This document shows, piece after piece, positions 1 through 11,871 of a DNA stretch of 64,000 bases (position 1 is its first letter; every line of letters starts with the position of its first letter). Source of the stretch: Mercenaria mercenaria (lineage: Eukaryota > Mollusca > Bivalvia > Venerida > Veneridae); assembly GCF_021730395.1 (NCBI RefSeq), contig NC_069378.1, forward strand, positions 43,103,001-43,167,000. The letters run 5' to 3'. Under the pieces are notes generated by a model, which searched no databases, had not been told where the DNA came from, and was given only the letters and a program-made list of their open reading frames with translations. A program made the position numbers and the translations under genes.

Positions 1-1147
1 GCAAATAGTTCCGATTGGTTTTGTGTATACTGTGTAGTTCTTTTGCCCCAGGACAGACCCTTGGGGGTACACTGTACTTCATGAGCACTGGTTATGATAG
101 CTCACCGTCTATGCATACGGTCTGGTAGCGTTCACTAAGGTATGGCATCATCCATGAGAATGGCTTGCCTGTAATACCGAAGTGACGCTCCAGGTGACGA
201 ATCAACGTACCGAGGTCGATAGTGTCAAATGTTGCAGAGAGATCCAGCATCACAAGAATAGTCACATTGTTCTTATCATACGATTGAAGAATGTCATTTT
301 GGACTTTTACGAGGGCGGTTCGGTCAAGTGGAATATCTTATAAGCAGATTGACTTAATTGAGTTCATTGTTCCTCAGATGATTTTCTATTCCTACATTTT
401 ACACTTTTTCTAAGATTTTAGACAGAAAGACAAATTTGACACATGTCTATAGTTTTTTTAGGATCTAGACTGTTTTAGAAGATGTCTTATTCGTGAATGT
501 TTGAACGTTTTGGGCACAAACGCAGCGTCTAGAGGTGAATATATATTTTTGTTATCACTTCTGTTAGTTCGTCAAGACATTCGTTTAGTAACCATGTTTG
601 GATAGGATCTAGTACACAAGATTTGTTTGCTTACTTTTTAATTATTGATTTCACTTCGTCTTCTAAGTTTTTACTAAACTCAATATAATTGACACCTGTG
701 TATTCAGTTTCTATGTCATCTACATCAGATACAGATTGTGTTTGCGATGTTATATTTTTTTCTGATTACTCCGATTTTACCAATAAAGAAGTCACTAAAA
801 TCTTGTGCGAGATGCTGTGGAGATGAATGTGATGGTAAGATCACCTCATTTTTATCGATAAGATGATTTTTGGTAATCTTGGATAAACCCTTATGGTCAC
901 TCCCACATGAGTCAATTTTGCTTGTATAATCTTCAACGCGAGGTTGTTTTAGCATCTTATTCACTTCAGCACACTGTGTTCGGTATATTTGGTGATCGAT
1001 TGTGAATTTACTTTCACACCTTTTCCGCTCTAATTTTCGTTTCTGATGTTTCACTGCGTGGAGTTGCTCGGTATACCAAGGACATGAAGGTCTTAACACA
1101 ATAGTCTTGATAGTCCAAGGGGCGTGTTTGTCTACTATAGATATTAA

Positions 1148-1434
1148 GCCCGCCCGCTTAGCTCAGTATGTAAGAGCGTTGGTCTACGGATCTCGGGGTC
1201 GCGAGTTCGATCCTCGGGCGGGGCGTATGTTCTCCGTGACTATTTGATAAACGACATTGTGACTGAAATCATTAGTCCTCCACCTCTGATTCATGTGGGG
1301 AGGTTGGCAGTTACTTGCGGAGAACAGGTTTGTACTGGTACAGAATCCAGGAAAACTGGTTAGGTTAACTGCCCGCCGTTACATGACTGAAATACTGTTG
1401 AAAAACGGCGTTAAATCCAAAACAAACAAACAAA
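1148..1434 (+). mobile_element. tRNA-derived SINE (family A), full length, inside the LINE
   Basis: A tRNA-like head carries an A box (TTAGCTCAGTATGTAAGAGC) and a B box (GAGTTCGATCCTC). A ~190-bp body follows, ending in AACGGCGTTAAATCC and a short AAAC-type tail. Flanks ACTATAGATATTAA (1134-1147) and ACTATAGAAATTAA (1435-1448) form a 14-bp target-site duplication with one mismatch. It interrupts the LINE coding sequence, so it is younger than that LINE. A second copy is at 49857-50145. The body may carry one of the conserved metazoan SINE central domains described from molluscs, but I could not align it. Confidence 0.9.
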
Positions 1435-1881
1435 ACTATAGAAATTAACTTATTTGAATATTTTTCTACAATTTCGTCAATATCAGATGGAGTGCATTGA
1501 GTGTTAAAGAAATCTTTTTTTCGTATATCTTCTCGGAATGTGTCAATGTCGATGGAACGTAATTTCCTGTACGACACAGTATTTCGTATTGGTGGTGGTT
1601 TGGTAGCTTTAACGTCGAATATCGAAGCAAAATGATCACGTGACACCTTTCCATTGGAATCAGAGATTCCAGGATCTATGACCTCCATATTCGTGACATC
1701 ATTATCTCTGGTTATCACTACATCCAACGTATGTTCCGCAACATGTGTTGGTTCTAGAACATGTAGACACATGCCACATGCATCTAGACTGCTTTTAAAC
1801 GTTATTGTGTCACTTTTTTCCGGTAAATTAAAATGGGAGTTAAGATCCCCTACAATAATGGGGGTCTTGTCAATTATAACA

Positions 1882-2083
1882 TACTGTAAAATCATTTAAT
1901 TTCGTGGGCATGAAATTTCGTGGTTTTAGTCAAAACGGCAATTTCATGGGGATATGAATTCGTGGATTTCAACTTAAAATGAATGGGAAATTTCCTTGTT
2001 CGTTGGGATTAAATTTCGTGGATTGACTCAACCTCGAAATCCACGAAAATTTGTCCCCCACGAATATTAATGATTTCACAGTA
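1882..2083. mobile_element. MITE with TACTGT...ACAGTA inverted ends, inside the LINE
   Basis: The ends TACTGTAAAATCATTTAATT and the reverse complement of the right end (TACTGTGAAATCATTAATAT) match over at least 28 bp and continue as imperfect inverted repeats rich in TTCGTGG. TA at both ends fits a TA target duplication. There is no coding capacity. It separates the two halves of the LINE endonuclease domain. A weak half-copy may lie near 14312-14345. Confidence 0.8.
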
Positions 2084-2627
2084 TTTAGTTTAAAAATGGG
2101 GCCATTCTTGCTCTAGGAAAATGTTTGTGTTCAAACCGTATTCTTTAAAAGGGGGTGCCCTGCATAAGCCGTAGGCTCATGGAGTGTTACTACATTGCAA
2201 TCTATTTACTCAAGCTGGGAAAATTCGTTGTCTTTGCTTGATGTGACAAATATTCACTTGTATGGCTTCCTTGTGAATGATCGCTACGGCCCCGCCGTGC
2301 CTACCACTACGAGTGACATGTTTCATTTTGTAACCGTCGGGCACGAGTTTGCCGATGCGCGCTTTATCAACAGAGCTACCGAGTCGTGTTTCAGTTATAG
2401 CAAAAATGTCGCATTCTTTTGTAAGAATGAAGTCACATGTGGAGAGTGTTTTATTTTTCACTGATCGTGTATTGAATGAACAAATTTTGATGTTTTCCTG
2501 TCCCTTAACTAATATACAATTTTCAGGTTTTATCCGTATCAAGTTGTTATCATTTTACCTCATTGTTAATGTCCCATGCTCATCTAATCTGATTTTTCCT
2601 AACTCGAGTCCCTCTATAATGCATTAA

Positions 2628-3399
2628 TCGAAACATTTCAATGTTTTTATAATCATGGAATTAGGTCTCTTTTGTGCACTTGGTAATTGTCCAATATTGT
2701 GCAACTCTGATCTTTTATAAATAATCCTCGGTGACATTCGCTCACCGAAACATATTATTGCTGCAGGCTATGCTGAATTGCAACAGTGTTATTTTAATCA
2801 AATAATCTTCAAAATCACAATTATGATTCACATTAAATTTATAACACTCCAATCACGACAAAATAATGTCAATTTTCAGAATTCTGAACTAAGCATAAAT
2901 GTCAGAAAACACTCAATATTTGAGAGCACTGAAAAAATGCAGTCTACACCTGGCGCATATCAATTTAATCAACATTTGTCAATTGAAAAACATATTTATT
3001 ACGCGGCGGAATGATACGAATTAGGGGTTGCAAATTATGTGGCAGAGACTTATTTCAGCGTTTTCTATTATATGAGGTTTACAAAGGCTTACATTGCCAC
3101 AACTACAGCTCTTTATATTTTAACTAATTTAATCATTTTTGTCTTAAATGCGGTAGAAACATGCGAATTCTAAGGAATGCGTAAAGAAAACCACTATACT
3201 ACTTAGAAAAGATAAAAGATTAGAATTTGTTATTTCCAACCTTCTTATGTATTAAATAACAACTACTTGTGTCTAGATCTGCGTAAGCTTACATGTGATT
3301 TAGATGTAATCCGCATGATGCTATAACAACCATTTTTCTGGATGAAGAAGCTATATCAAATCTGATAGAGAACTACACAAAGAACATTCCTCTACTGTT
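2628..3399. other. Unassigned AT-rich stretch
   Basis: Only short open frames without recognisable domains. The first ~100 bp could be 5' sequence of the adjoining LINE. I see no gene or clear repeat. Confidence 0.5.
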
Positions 3400-3965
3400 T
3401 GATTGACAATTGGACTGGAGATTTTTGAACAAATGTTCTGTAAACAATTTGTTGATACCAAGGATGATTGACATCCGATCCTAAAGATATTTCTGTTGAG
3501 AAATATTGAATATCTTAAACAAAAACAAAATGAACAATTTGAACCCTTTCTGTCGCCGTTTTATATGAAAAGAAATTCCCCATTAAACGAATATAAAAGT
3601 AATATCATTTTGAAAACGAGATAAAATACTTGATAAAGGAACCGGGTATTACATATGTTGAAATCGAGAAAAGCATTCAAAATACTAAAAATTACTGATG
3701 TTGATACATGTCTTGACAACTGGGCTGGAGAATTTCGAACAAATATACTGTAAACAAATTGTAATCACCAAAGAAGGTGATTATCCAATCTTAAAAAATG
3801 CTTATGTGGAGAAATATTAGACCTTTCACAAAATATTGAACAATTTGAGCCCTTTCTGTCGACTTGATAAAGGAACCGGGTATAACACAAGTTCGAGAGA
3901 AGGATAGAAACAAAAGCATCGAAACTACTTAGATAAAACGTCAGAATAACTGATGTTGACAAATG
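3400..3965. repeat. Imperfect tandem duplication, ~310 bp unit
   Basis: The segment from about 3400 to 3708 is repeated from about 3711 to 3965. Shared landmarks include GATTGACAATTGGACTGGAG / CTTGACAACTGGGCTGGAG, TGAACAATTTGA.CCCTTTCTGTCG, TTGATAAAGGAACCGGGTAT and ACTGATGTTGA. The second unit lacks about 60 bp in its middle. Neither holds a long open frame. Confidence 0.75.
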
Positions 3966-4256
3966 TATTTTAAGAATAGGTACATTAAAGCATAATCACA
4001 AATGTAATTAGTGGTTTCGCATTTTGATTATTAACATGTTCATAAAGACGTGTATTTTACAAAAGATACGGAATTCCCGATGTATCGCGATTTTTTCGAA
4101 GCGTTACAGATACCGCTCCCATTCACGCCAGTGTTAGACACAGTGCAAATTATAAATACGATCCACCTATATCATTTCAATCAACTAGATCTATTGAAAA
4201 TTTTAAAAGTCCCCACTTAGTCATTTTGAAAACCAAAATAATTTAGGCCGAGGCTA

Positions 4257-4312
4257 TCCACACGGCGGTCCTGCCGATAATATTCCTTATCCACATGACC
4301 GCCGTGTCGATA
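4257..4312. repeat. Short hairpin (CACACGGCGGTC / GACCGCCGTG)
   Basis: The left arm CTATCCACACGGCGGTC pairs with the right arm GACCGCCGTGTCGATAG across a ~22-bp AT-rich loop. It lies 54 bp left of a second hairpin and may belong to the same foldback element. Confidence 0.6.
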
Positions 4313-4366
4313 GTTTTCTTTATTCGCACAACGGTCATGCCGATTATCATAGTTTATTTGATCTGT

Positions 4367-4462
4367 ATCGAGAAATATGCACGAGTTCTGCAGCGGAAAT
4401 ATTGCGCGACTTTAGGAGTGCAATATCAATACGCAAAAGAACGAGTGCATATTTTTCGATGC
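4367..4462. repeat. Inverted repeat (foldback) around ATATGCACGAGTTCT
   Basis: The arm ATCGAGAAATATGCACGAGT pairs with the right-hand ACGAGTGCATATTTTTCGAT. Pairing continues inwards through GAAATATTGCGCGACT / AGGAGTGCAATATC with mismatches. It looks like a non-autonomous foldback element and has no coding content. Confidence 0.65.
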
Positions 4463-4600
4463 AAATCTAATCATCTTTTTATTACATACGCATACTACAC
4501 TTATGATTATTATATAAATGATATAATTTGTTCTTCAGTCTGAGTAAAACTGAAAATATCGTCGTTGAAGGACTTTTAAACGCGGCGGAAAACATGAAAC

Positions 4601-4620
4601 TGACGTCACAGATGACGTCA
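4601..4620. promoter_or_regulatory. Two perfect TGACGTCA (CRE-like) palindromes
   Basis: TGACGTCA occurs at 4601-4608 and 4613-4620, 12 bp apart. The motif is the consensus CREB/ATF site. No gene is recognised nearby, so a regulatory role is only a possibility; it lies 140 bp from the foldback at 4367-4462. Confidence 0.4.
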
Positions 4621-7600
4621 CGCACCCGATAAGAAATTTGAACGTTATGGAAAAATATTGACGTTTCGGGTTCTACTGTAACTTAAAAGATTTTGCAAAT
4701 GAGTATGTAATAATTTTCGCATGACGATCGTGTCTGAAAAGTTATGTTGATTATTTTCGTTATTGATACGACTAAACATACTATATACATATGTAACATT
4801 TCAATTTTTTTCTGAATTTTTCCCTGATTATCAGATCTCTATAAAGTACAGATTGACATTTTAGCATGCACCTACCCGTAACTGTAACTCGTGTTAACAC
4901 TTTAGTGTAGTGAATAAAACAAAAATAAATCCAAGCACTGTATCCCAGGACAAAGTTTAGGTATCACAGTACACTTATACATCAAAGGATAACTGGTTAA
5001 AAGTAGGGAGACGCACAACTAAGTGTGAGCAGAATAACTTCTTGTCAAGTGCGGTCACTCTCAGTACAGATAATAGTGGCTTCTTCTTAGAGTAACAAAA
5101 AATTCCAAACGAAATATAATGGGAACGAACTCACCCCAGATTCCAAACGTCAGCTGTCAGCCGGTGACCTCAAAAGCTGGTTAGCTGATGACACACGAGA
5201 CTGTCTCATTTGAGGTAGGTCGTCACTCTGAGAAAAAGGTTGGAACTACAAAAGGAAGAGGATTGTTTACAAACTATTGCTTCAGTTTAATGAGTGTTGA
5301 AAAAGTTCAATAAACTGCTGTGGCTGCGGCTATTAGACCATCACACTTCTGACACCAACATGACAGGATGATCGAGCCGGGGACAGAACTTATTAGAACA
5401 ATTTAACACTCAGTACAATATTCTCAAGTTCATTTTCATGAACGAATATTTACTATGAAAAGAAACTTAAATGATTAATAAATAGAAAGGGAAGAGAAAT
5501 GTTCAATAAGTTCCATGTCTGTAAGAGTTTGCAGTTACATTTGCTTCAGTCCGAGATATCTAATAAAGTGTTACAGTGACGTTACAGATGTTTAAGTTTT
5601 CCATTACTGGCACGTAAAAGAATAACAGAACTTATAAACTGTTCCATGTTGACCCCATTCTGGCTCCCCATATCCAAAAGTAATGAGACTAACAATATAA
5701 AGTTTACAGTAAGAATAACGAAAAAAAGAATAACTGAATACTGAATTGCAATAACACACATACAATTAGGATTAGTATGAAATATTGAAACAATTAATAT
5801 TAAGCATAAATCAACGATAACGAAATATAGAAAAGTAACGACATTTACAATAAGCGCTTGTGTTTTCTTCCGTTCAGTTTTGATACATTTTTTTAGACAA
5901 ATACTATACGTTTTGAAACAAATAGCCTCTCTTACTCCTTTAAGCTTGATGGTCCCTGAACACATTAAGTATGTATTTTGTGTAATTATCAAAATATCTC
6001 ACCGCACTTTCTTATATTCAAAATATTGTTTGATCATTTAAGTAAAATGTTACATGAAATAGTGTTACTGAAATAAAGTTGATTATGCCAGTGATGCAAA
6101 TAAGCTTTTATTCCAATGCACCAATTTTGCCGTTTTCCTAATACCGGTAGTAGCATATTAAGGGAAATACATTAAAGACATATTAAAATTCATGATGGCT
6201 GCTTTTTCCGGGTACGTAAAATAACTTGTCATTTAGCTAAAACTTCAACAAATCTGTTTATACAAAATTGTGTAGTTATTTACGTATAAAGATGAGTATC
6301 TCTCTAAAACCTTGGTACAAAACTTGATATATTGGTCGCGGAGAAATCATAAATACTGAGCTTCGATGCCTAGGTGTGTGTATTTTTATTTTTTTATTAA
6401 ACCAGTTGGTGACTTAATGGACACATCTGCAGGACATGTCTGACTGAATATAGTTTTAGACTCTTTTAATCTATGTATTTCTGAAAATGAAATTCAAAGA
6501 TGCACAAAGTATTTAAAGCATTCTTTATATGTTGAAAGTGAAACAGTAGCTGTCCACCGTCTGAATAAGATATTCTAAGGACACCAGATTTGAAAAAAAA
6601 ATATGATTGCGTGTGTATGGACGATATAATAATCTACAATAATTTCTTCTCAAGTAATTAGATATATTCCTCGCTTCAACGGATTATGTAGAACGCGTGC
6701 TTCCGAGGTTGAGAAAAGGTATTAGAAGGGAGGGGATAAGAGCGGAAAATTCAGTCACAAGGGACGGCCCAATGAATATACATGGTACATTGTGGTGGTG
6801 ATTAAGTTCGTATAAATACTATTTACGTATATAATAATTTATAATGCGAACTTGTATCCTAGCGGATCTCACGTATAGGAAAGTCAACTGTTTTAAATTT
6901 AATTTTACCCCTTAATGCAAATTATCTCTATATATTCAGTCTAAAATTGAGATCCAGTTACATTTCAGAGAGAGAAAATATAGCTTCTCTTGTCCTAATC
7001 AGAAAAACAGACTAAAATGTCACTGCTGATTTGTGAGACATGAAAACAAAGATCTGAGTATATATGCAAATGTTGAACCAGTACAAATGTGTAATACAAT
7101 TCGGGCGTGTATATAAAGCAGCATATAAAGCAGCATCGAAACTAAACTTACCGGGTTAGTGGACATACTGTCTGGTATAATAAGTCTTCTATATTGTGGT
7201 GGTGATTTAGTTCGTATAAATGTTCTCTACTTATTTATATGCATAATTTATTTTCAGTTGTAGCCTTCTTTCTCAACATATACAATGTTTTCCCTCTCGA
7301 AACCCATTCCTGAAAAAGTGCACAATAAATCGTCTTTTTTTAGATTCAGTGCAAAGTTTAAATTGAGCTTTTATTGCATCTGAAATTCAATAAATGAATT
7401 TGCACTGACTACTTTATAATCTTAATATAAATACATGCACCATTTCGCTATTATTAATACGTAGGATGTGCGTTTACTAAAGTTCTGTTTTGACCTTTGA
7501 CCGTTCTGTGACTTTGAAATGACCTTAATTGGCCCCTAGATACGACAGTGCCAAAATCAAAATTTCATAATACATGGTTAAATGCAATTATAGACACGCT

Positions 7601-8722
7601 TCTTGTTTCATTGCTATGGCAACAAATGTAGTTGCTATGGCAACATATCTTAAAAATATCACAAAATATAGGATTCTGCAATAAGTTTAAAAGAACAAAC
7701 GATTTTGTAATGAAATATGGTATAAAGATAAAATCAGTCCTGAAAAAAGCACATTATTTTGTTTTATCCTTTTGTCAATCCGGAAAAAAAATGCACATTA
7801 TTTTGCTGTCTGTCTTGCTGTCTTCAAGAAACTAACAACATAGATAGAAAGCAATGTGCAGAATACACAGATCATTTTTATTTTGTCCATTTAACCCTAT
7901 AAGTTCGTCCGTAGGTCTGACCATCCGTCAGCAAGAAAAGATAGATACTTTCCTAACTTTCAAAATGCAAGGAATTGTTTCATGAAACCTGAATAAAAGA
8001 TGGTCCTTTTTTGGAGAATATGCAAGTTCTTCGAAAAAGAAACTCTTAAAAATGTGTTTGCTTTGGCCGGCAAAATGACACATGTCCCTTTCCGACACAG
8101 AACTTTTATTGCCTGGCAATAGTCTTGTTTATTAATGTTTTGTACAATCAAGTGATGTATTTTAAAGAGTTCCCAGTGAAATGAAAATAAGTCTGTCCGA
8201 ATAAATTCCGTATTGTACAGGTCACTGCTAAATAATCTATTTACACTTTGCCTGTTTTCTCATTTAAAAAAAGAGCAATGCAAGATGGACGGACACGGTT
8301 TAATTAATAAAACATGGACATAATGGCTGCTTCAAGCGTTTACTGGTGTCAATATTGCAAGCGTTTTGGTCAATGGATTTTACCGTTTACGTAACATGGT
8401 GATACTAACCAAATATAGTCAAACGATACCACTAAAAATAATACACTTGACATGAACAGCAAGAAATTTATTACAGTGAAGATTCTGGTATCATTTTCGT
8501 TTTCTTCATATTCACTATGCGACTCCACAGAAATGGTTTACATTCATAAGTCTTGGGCCTCAAATTCTTTGATTCTGTTTGTCTCATAGGATTGTTTCAC
8601 ATCTTCCTACATAGATAATGATGTAAAATTAAGTTTCGGTCGAGAATAGCTATAACACTACTCCTTACCGAACGATATCCTTTGTCATAGAACATGAGAC
8701 AGGCATTGTTGAACGATTCAAC
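4621..8722. other. Unassigned AT-rich stretch
   Basis: No supported gene. A minus-strand open frame at 5582-5992 would encode two hydrophobic segments but has no start context, homology or splice evidence. A short motif (ATTGTGGTGGTGATT.AGTTCGTATAAAT) occurs near 6790 and again near 7194, a small local duplication. Confidence 0.5.
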
Positions 8723-8731
8723 TTATTATTA

Positions 8732-8773
<42 letters not shown>
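8723..8773. repeat. (ATT)n microsatellite
   Basis: About 50 bp of TTA/ATT triplets with one short T-run interruption. Confidence 0.95.
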
Positions 8774-8774
<1 letters not shown>

Positions 8775-8879
8775 CCAGATTTTATGAGTATCAACTAAGT
8801 GTACATAAGCCTTTTGTGTATTGTAGATTTTGCATTGGTCAGTATGGTTGCAGCTATTGTGTTCTTTATAGTCACTTTT

Positions 8880-9850
8880 GATGGCTGTTAATTGGCATCA
8901 GTTTTACATCTGGAACATTCCTAACAATTCTGATGATTCTCTGTTGAAACCGGGGTCAACAACATTTTCGGAGCCCTGGCAATTGTTCATGGCATAGAAA
9001 ACATGGGTCTTCGCAGAGGCTGCTTCGTCACTTAGTTGATTGTGCCAGTTTTTTTCCATGCAATTTCTTTGGGTATTGTCTGTTTGGTTTAATCAGTTTA
9101 GAAACACCCTTTGCTGCATGCCAAGTGTCATTTACATTGTCAACAATTTTTATTTTTCTGCCGTAGAAACTTGTTAACAGAGGAATTTCTGGTCATACCC
9201 AAGGACATCAACAACTAGGCCAAATCCATCTAAGAGCTTTTTGTACACTCACCATCTCATGTATTTGACTGACAGGATCATAACATTAACTGCCCTGATA
9301 ACTCTGTGTACTAGCACCTATGGCTATGATGTCTGGTTTTCTAGCATTTGTTTTAGTAAAATGACGTGAATCAGTCAAATTTTAATGCCTTTATATTCTT
9401 CTCTATTGTCTTCTGCTGCATATATTGCAGAGGTCCCTTCCTCGTGTTTGGCGTCGTCCATTACTTCAGCTGCGAATGCATTTATCACATTATGGTATGA
9501 ATGTTTCTAAATGAGAATTCAGCACAACATCAAAACAGTGAACGTTCAGAGAATCATACCGACTGTACCTCATTCCTGAAGTGTAGAATACATGAATAAC
9601 ATGCATGTTAGCTAAGCACCGTTCTCTCTTAATGATAGGCGAGGACATAGGAATTCAATCTTTCCAACATGTCTAAATCTGGTTATTTGGATGGCATCTA
9701 GCACTTACATATACTAGCAGTCAGTATGGTGTTTGAGTATACCTGCACACATGTTCCTTAATGCTGATTTGCTGAGAAGAAAGAGTTCTTCATCAAGTGC
9801 ATTAGATCTGCCTTGAGTCTTCAACATACCATTAACCTGGACACCGTGTG
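8880..9850 (-). pseudogene. Decayed copy of an uncharacterised multicopy metazoan protein family
   Basis: Minus-strand translation gives recognisable blocks in different frames, in this order from high to low coordinates: DSRHFTKTNARKPDIIAIGA; RNSSVNKFLR; KIVDNVNDTWHAAKGVSKLIK; HNQLSDEAASAKTHVFYAMN followed by NC. From memory, these match a family of unnamed proteins present in many copies in molluscs, cnidarians and other animals, with the order DARH..RKNA, HDRN.SVNKF, N..D.WH..K and QLSDK....KTH..WAM.NC. Its function is unknown to me; its copy number suggests a transposon origin, but I have no proof of a transposase. This copy is clearly non-functional, with several frame changes and stops. 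The ends are approximate. Confidence 0.6.
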
Positions 9851-10799
9851 ATAAAAGAAAAAAATCACATAGTAGTATGCAACTATTCTCACTTCACTTA
9901 TTGTCGCCTATCATCGACTTATATTAGTTTAGTTTATTAAAAACGTGAGTTTTTCCTGTTCAGACGACACAAAGAATTTAACAAATCCACTCTGTTTTTT
10001 CTTTCAGCTTACGCCTAGCATTACGTTTCTAAATTGGAGATCAAGAATCAGACATTTTTACTTGTAGGTCCATGTATTACAGCCTCTTTCAAACTGACTA
10101 CATCTTCAGCTTCCATTCCCGTAATGTATATAATACACACAGTCTTAAATATCACAGAACTAGATATTGTATCAAGTTAGTAGACACTTTTTCCTTACAG
10201 TCACTTACTATAACGTATCAGTTTACTGCACAACTAATGCCACTAATCTTTGAGTTTTCATTTATGACCCAAACTTGTTCCTGTCGCTAATTGGTTATGT
10301 AAGCTATCCGATGAAGGAATAAAAAGTCTGCCAATAATTATGTGCCATTCATTTTTATGGACTTTGATTCTTTGATTACTGTACAAGATACCAACTACTG
10401 AATACAAACAGATTCTGACCTATCTCGTTTCTTGTACATTACAAAAAGAAACTACCAACAACCATTTAAACAGTGCTGATATTACACATATATGATATTC
10501 AGACCAGAATAGATTACTGAATAGCTATTTAATAACATATCATACTTTAAATGAAATTGTATTAGAATATCGTTTTGAAGTTATGTTTCTTTTTGCTTCA
10601 TCACACATAATAGAGAATACAGACTGGAGTATAACTGATAATTTTTAAAACAACTTGTACATGTTTGTGGTGTTCAATATGGTATTTTATAAATACTGAC
10701 TGTAACTATCATTTAAAATAGGTCACTATTACCCTTCTGGATCTGCTTTGATAAGACTAGTCAAGGTTAATTATTCTGCAATATACCACTCGCGTGCAA
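9851..10799. other. Unassigned AT-rich stretch
   Basis: Contains only short frames without recognisable domains. No repeat family was recognised. Confidence 0.5.
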
Positions 10800-10807
10800 T
10801 GACGTCA
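10800..10807. promoter_or_regulatory. Perfect TGACGTCA (CRE-like) palindrome
   Basis: A single CREB/ATF consensus site, 86 bp left of the foldback at 10893-11047. No gene is recognised nearby. Confidence 0.35.
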
Positions 10808-10892
10808 TCCGATCCAGATGTGAAGCGCGGTCGTAAAAAGTAGTTACTACTTTTTTCTAACACTGTTGATACTAGTATGTCGTGTTAGAATC

Positions 10893-11047
10893 GAAATAAT
10901 AAGTTCCCAAGTGTGATTTACCATGGAATAATCTGAGGTTTTTATTCTTAAGCGAAACAATATATCACGAAGGCCTATATTCTTACGCATAAGAACTCAA
11001 AACTCGGGTTATTCTACGATAAACCACGTTTGGGAACTTATTATTTC
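10893..11047. repeat. Foldback element with GAAATAATAAGTTCCCAA arms
   Basis: The left arm GAAATAATAAGTTCCCAA pairs with the right end TTGGGAACTTATTATTTC (one extra T in the full right arm). Imperfect pairing continues inward through GTGATTTACCATGGAATAAT / GTTATTCTACGATAAACCAC. Total ~155 bp, non-coding. Confidence 0.7.
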
Positions 11048-11334
11048 TTAAAGAAACTCAACATACCAAAATCATACACATGTTCATAATTCAGAGTTAT
11101 TTACTGTTTGCAATATGCAAGAATCAGATTGTTTACTGCTGAAATTAGATAAGGTAAGATACGTTTTCAAGTACATTGCATACGTTAATTGCCTTAGATC
11201 TAGAGTACATGTTTTCCTCTTTTAACACATTTTATTAATAAACTTAATAACAATAAACACTTTATTATCTTGCAACTAATGGATTTAGGTTCCTGATCAT
11301 AATATTTCATGACAAAATAAAAGTAGGAAAATAT

Positions 11335-11590
11335 CGGGATCGAGAGGTCGAAGGTTCGAGCCCAATGGGATCGTTCGTCCGGGGAATGTTTATCATGGGA
11401 CTCGTTCCGAAATGGCCAGTTCGTGAGCCGCGAGCTAGTTAAATAAATGGTTACCGACTTCTATCCGCCTGGCGCCTGGCATAGTGGTAGGAGATGGGAG
11501 GTAATTGGTACGCACAATAAAGGTGTCTCATAAGCCAAATTGGCTTGCCCTTTCAGTTGGGGTGACACTATAATAAACAAGACCTTTACC
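11335..11590 (+). mobile_element. Probable 5'-truncated tRNA-derived SINE
   Basis: A B-box-like GGTCGAAGGTTCGAGCCC sits near the left end without a clear A box before it. A ~200-bp non-coding body follows, with a GGGGTGACACTATAATAAAC end. No target duplication was found. I infer a SINE from the internal Pol III box and tail; the family is unknown. Confidence 0.5.
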
Positions 11591-11871
11591 TTTTATAATG
11601 TTAAAATCATGATCAAATATTTAGATTCAGAAAGAAACAGAATATCAGGAAAACAAATGAGATTACCATACTGTTAGAACATTTATAATAGAAGAACAAT
11701 GTATTTTTATTTTTCTACAAAAACATTCAAAGCTATCTCTGTTTAGTCCGTAATTACATGTACTACAGTACTGACTTTTTACTGTATACCTGTTATTTAT
11801 ACGTTCCCGCCAAATATATGGACATGTTGAAATGGCTGAAAAACGAGATGTTACAATAAATATTACAACAA

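Larger units (their letters stand above)
1..2627 (-). mobile_element. CR1-like (Jockey superfamily) LINE, decayed, runs off the left edge
   Basis: Read on the minus strand, from high to low coordinates, this is a non-LTR retrotransposon. At 2210-2542 is the start of the AP-endonuclease, with ICSFNTRSVKN and FAITETRLGS. At 1440-1895 is the rest of that domain, with IIVGDLNSHF, a PTHVAEHTLDVVITR stretch and SRDHF. At 725-1099 is the basic linker before the polymerase (PWYTEQLHAVKHQKRKLERK). At 1-350 are reverse transcriptase blocks LDLSATFDTID and VPQGSVLGQ. The LDLS-A-FDT and PTH-x-HTLD signatures are typical of the CR1/L2/Rex group. It is not functional: frames change between blocks, and it is split by a SINE (1148-1434) and a MITE (1882-2083). 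The catalytic polymerase core and the 3' end lie outside the window. The 5' limit is uncertain. Confidence 0.85.

Noticed and set aside
1150-1225. Possible functional tRNA gene
   Set aside because: The tRNA-like fold runs directly into a SINE body, and the same head recurs at 49857 with the same body and its own target duplication.
5582-5992. 136-codon minus-strand frame with two hydrophobic stretches
   Set aside because: The listed start is TTG, not ATG. No domain, splice context or homology is recognised, and AT-rich DNA easily gives hydrophobic frames.
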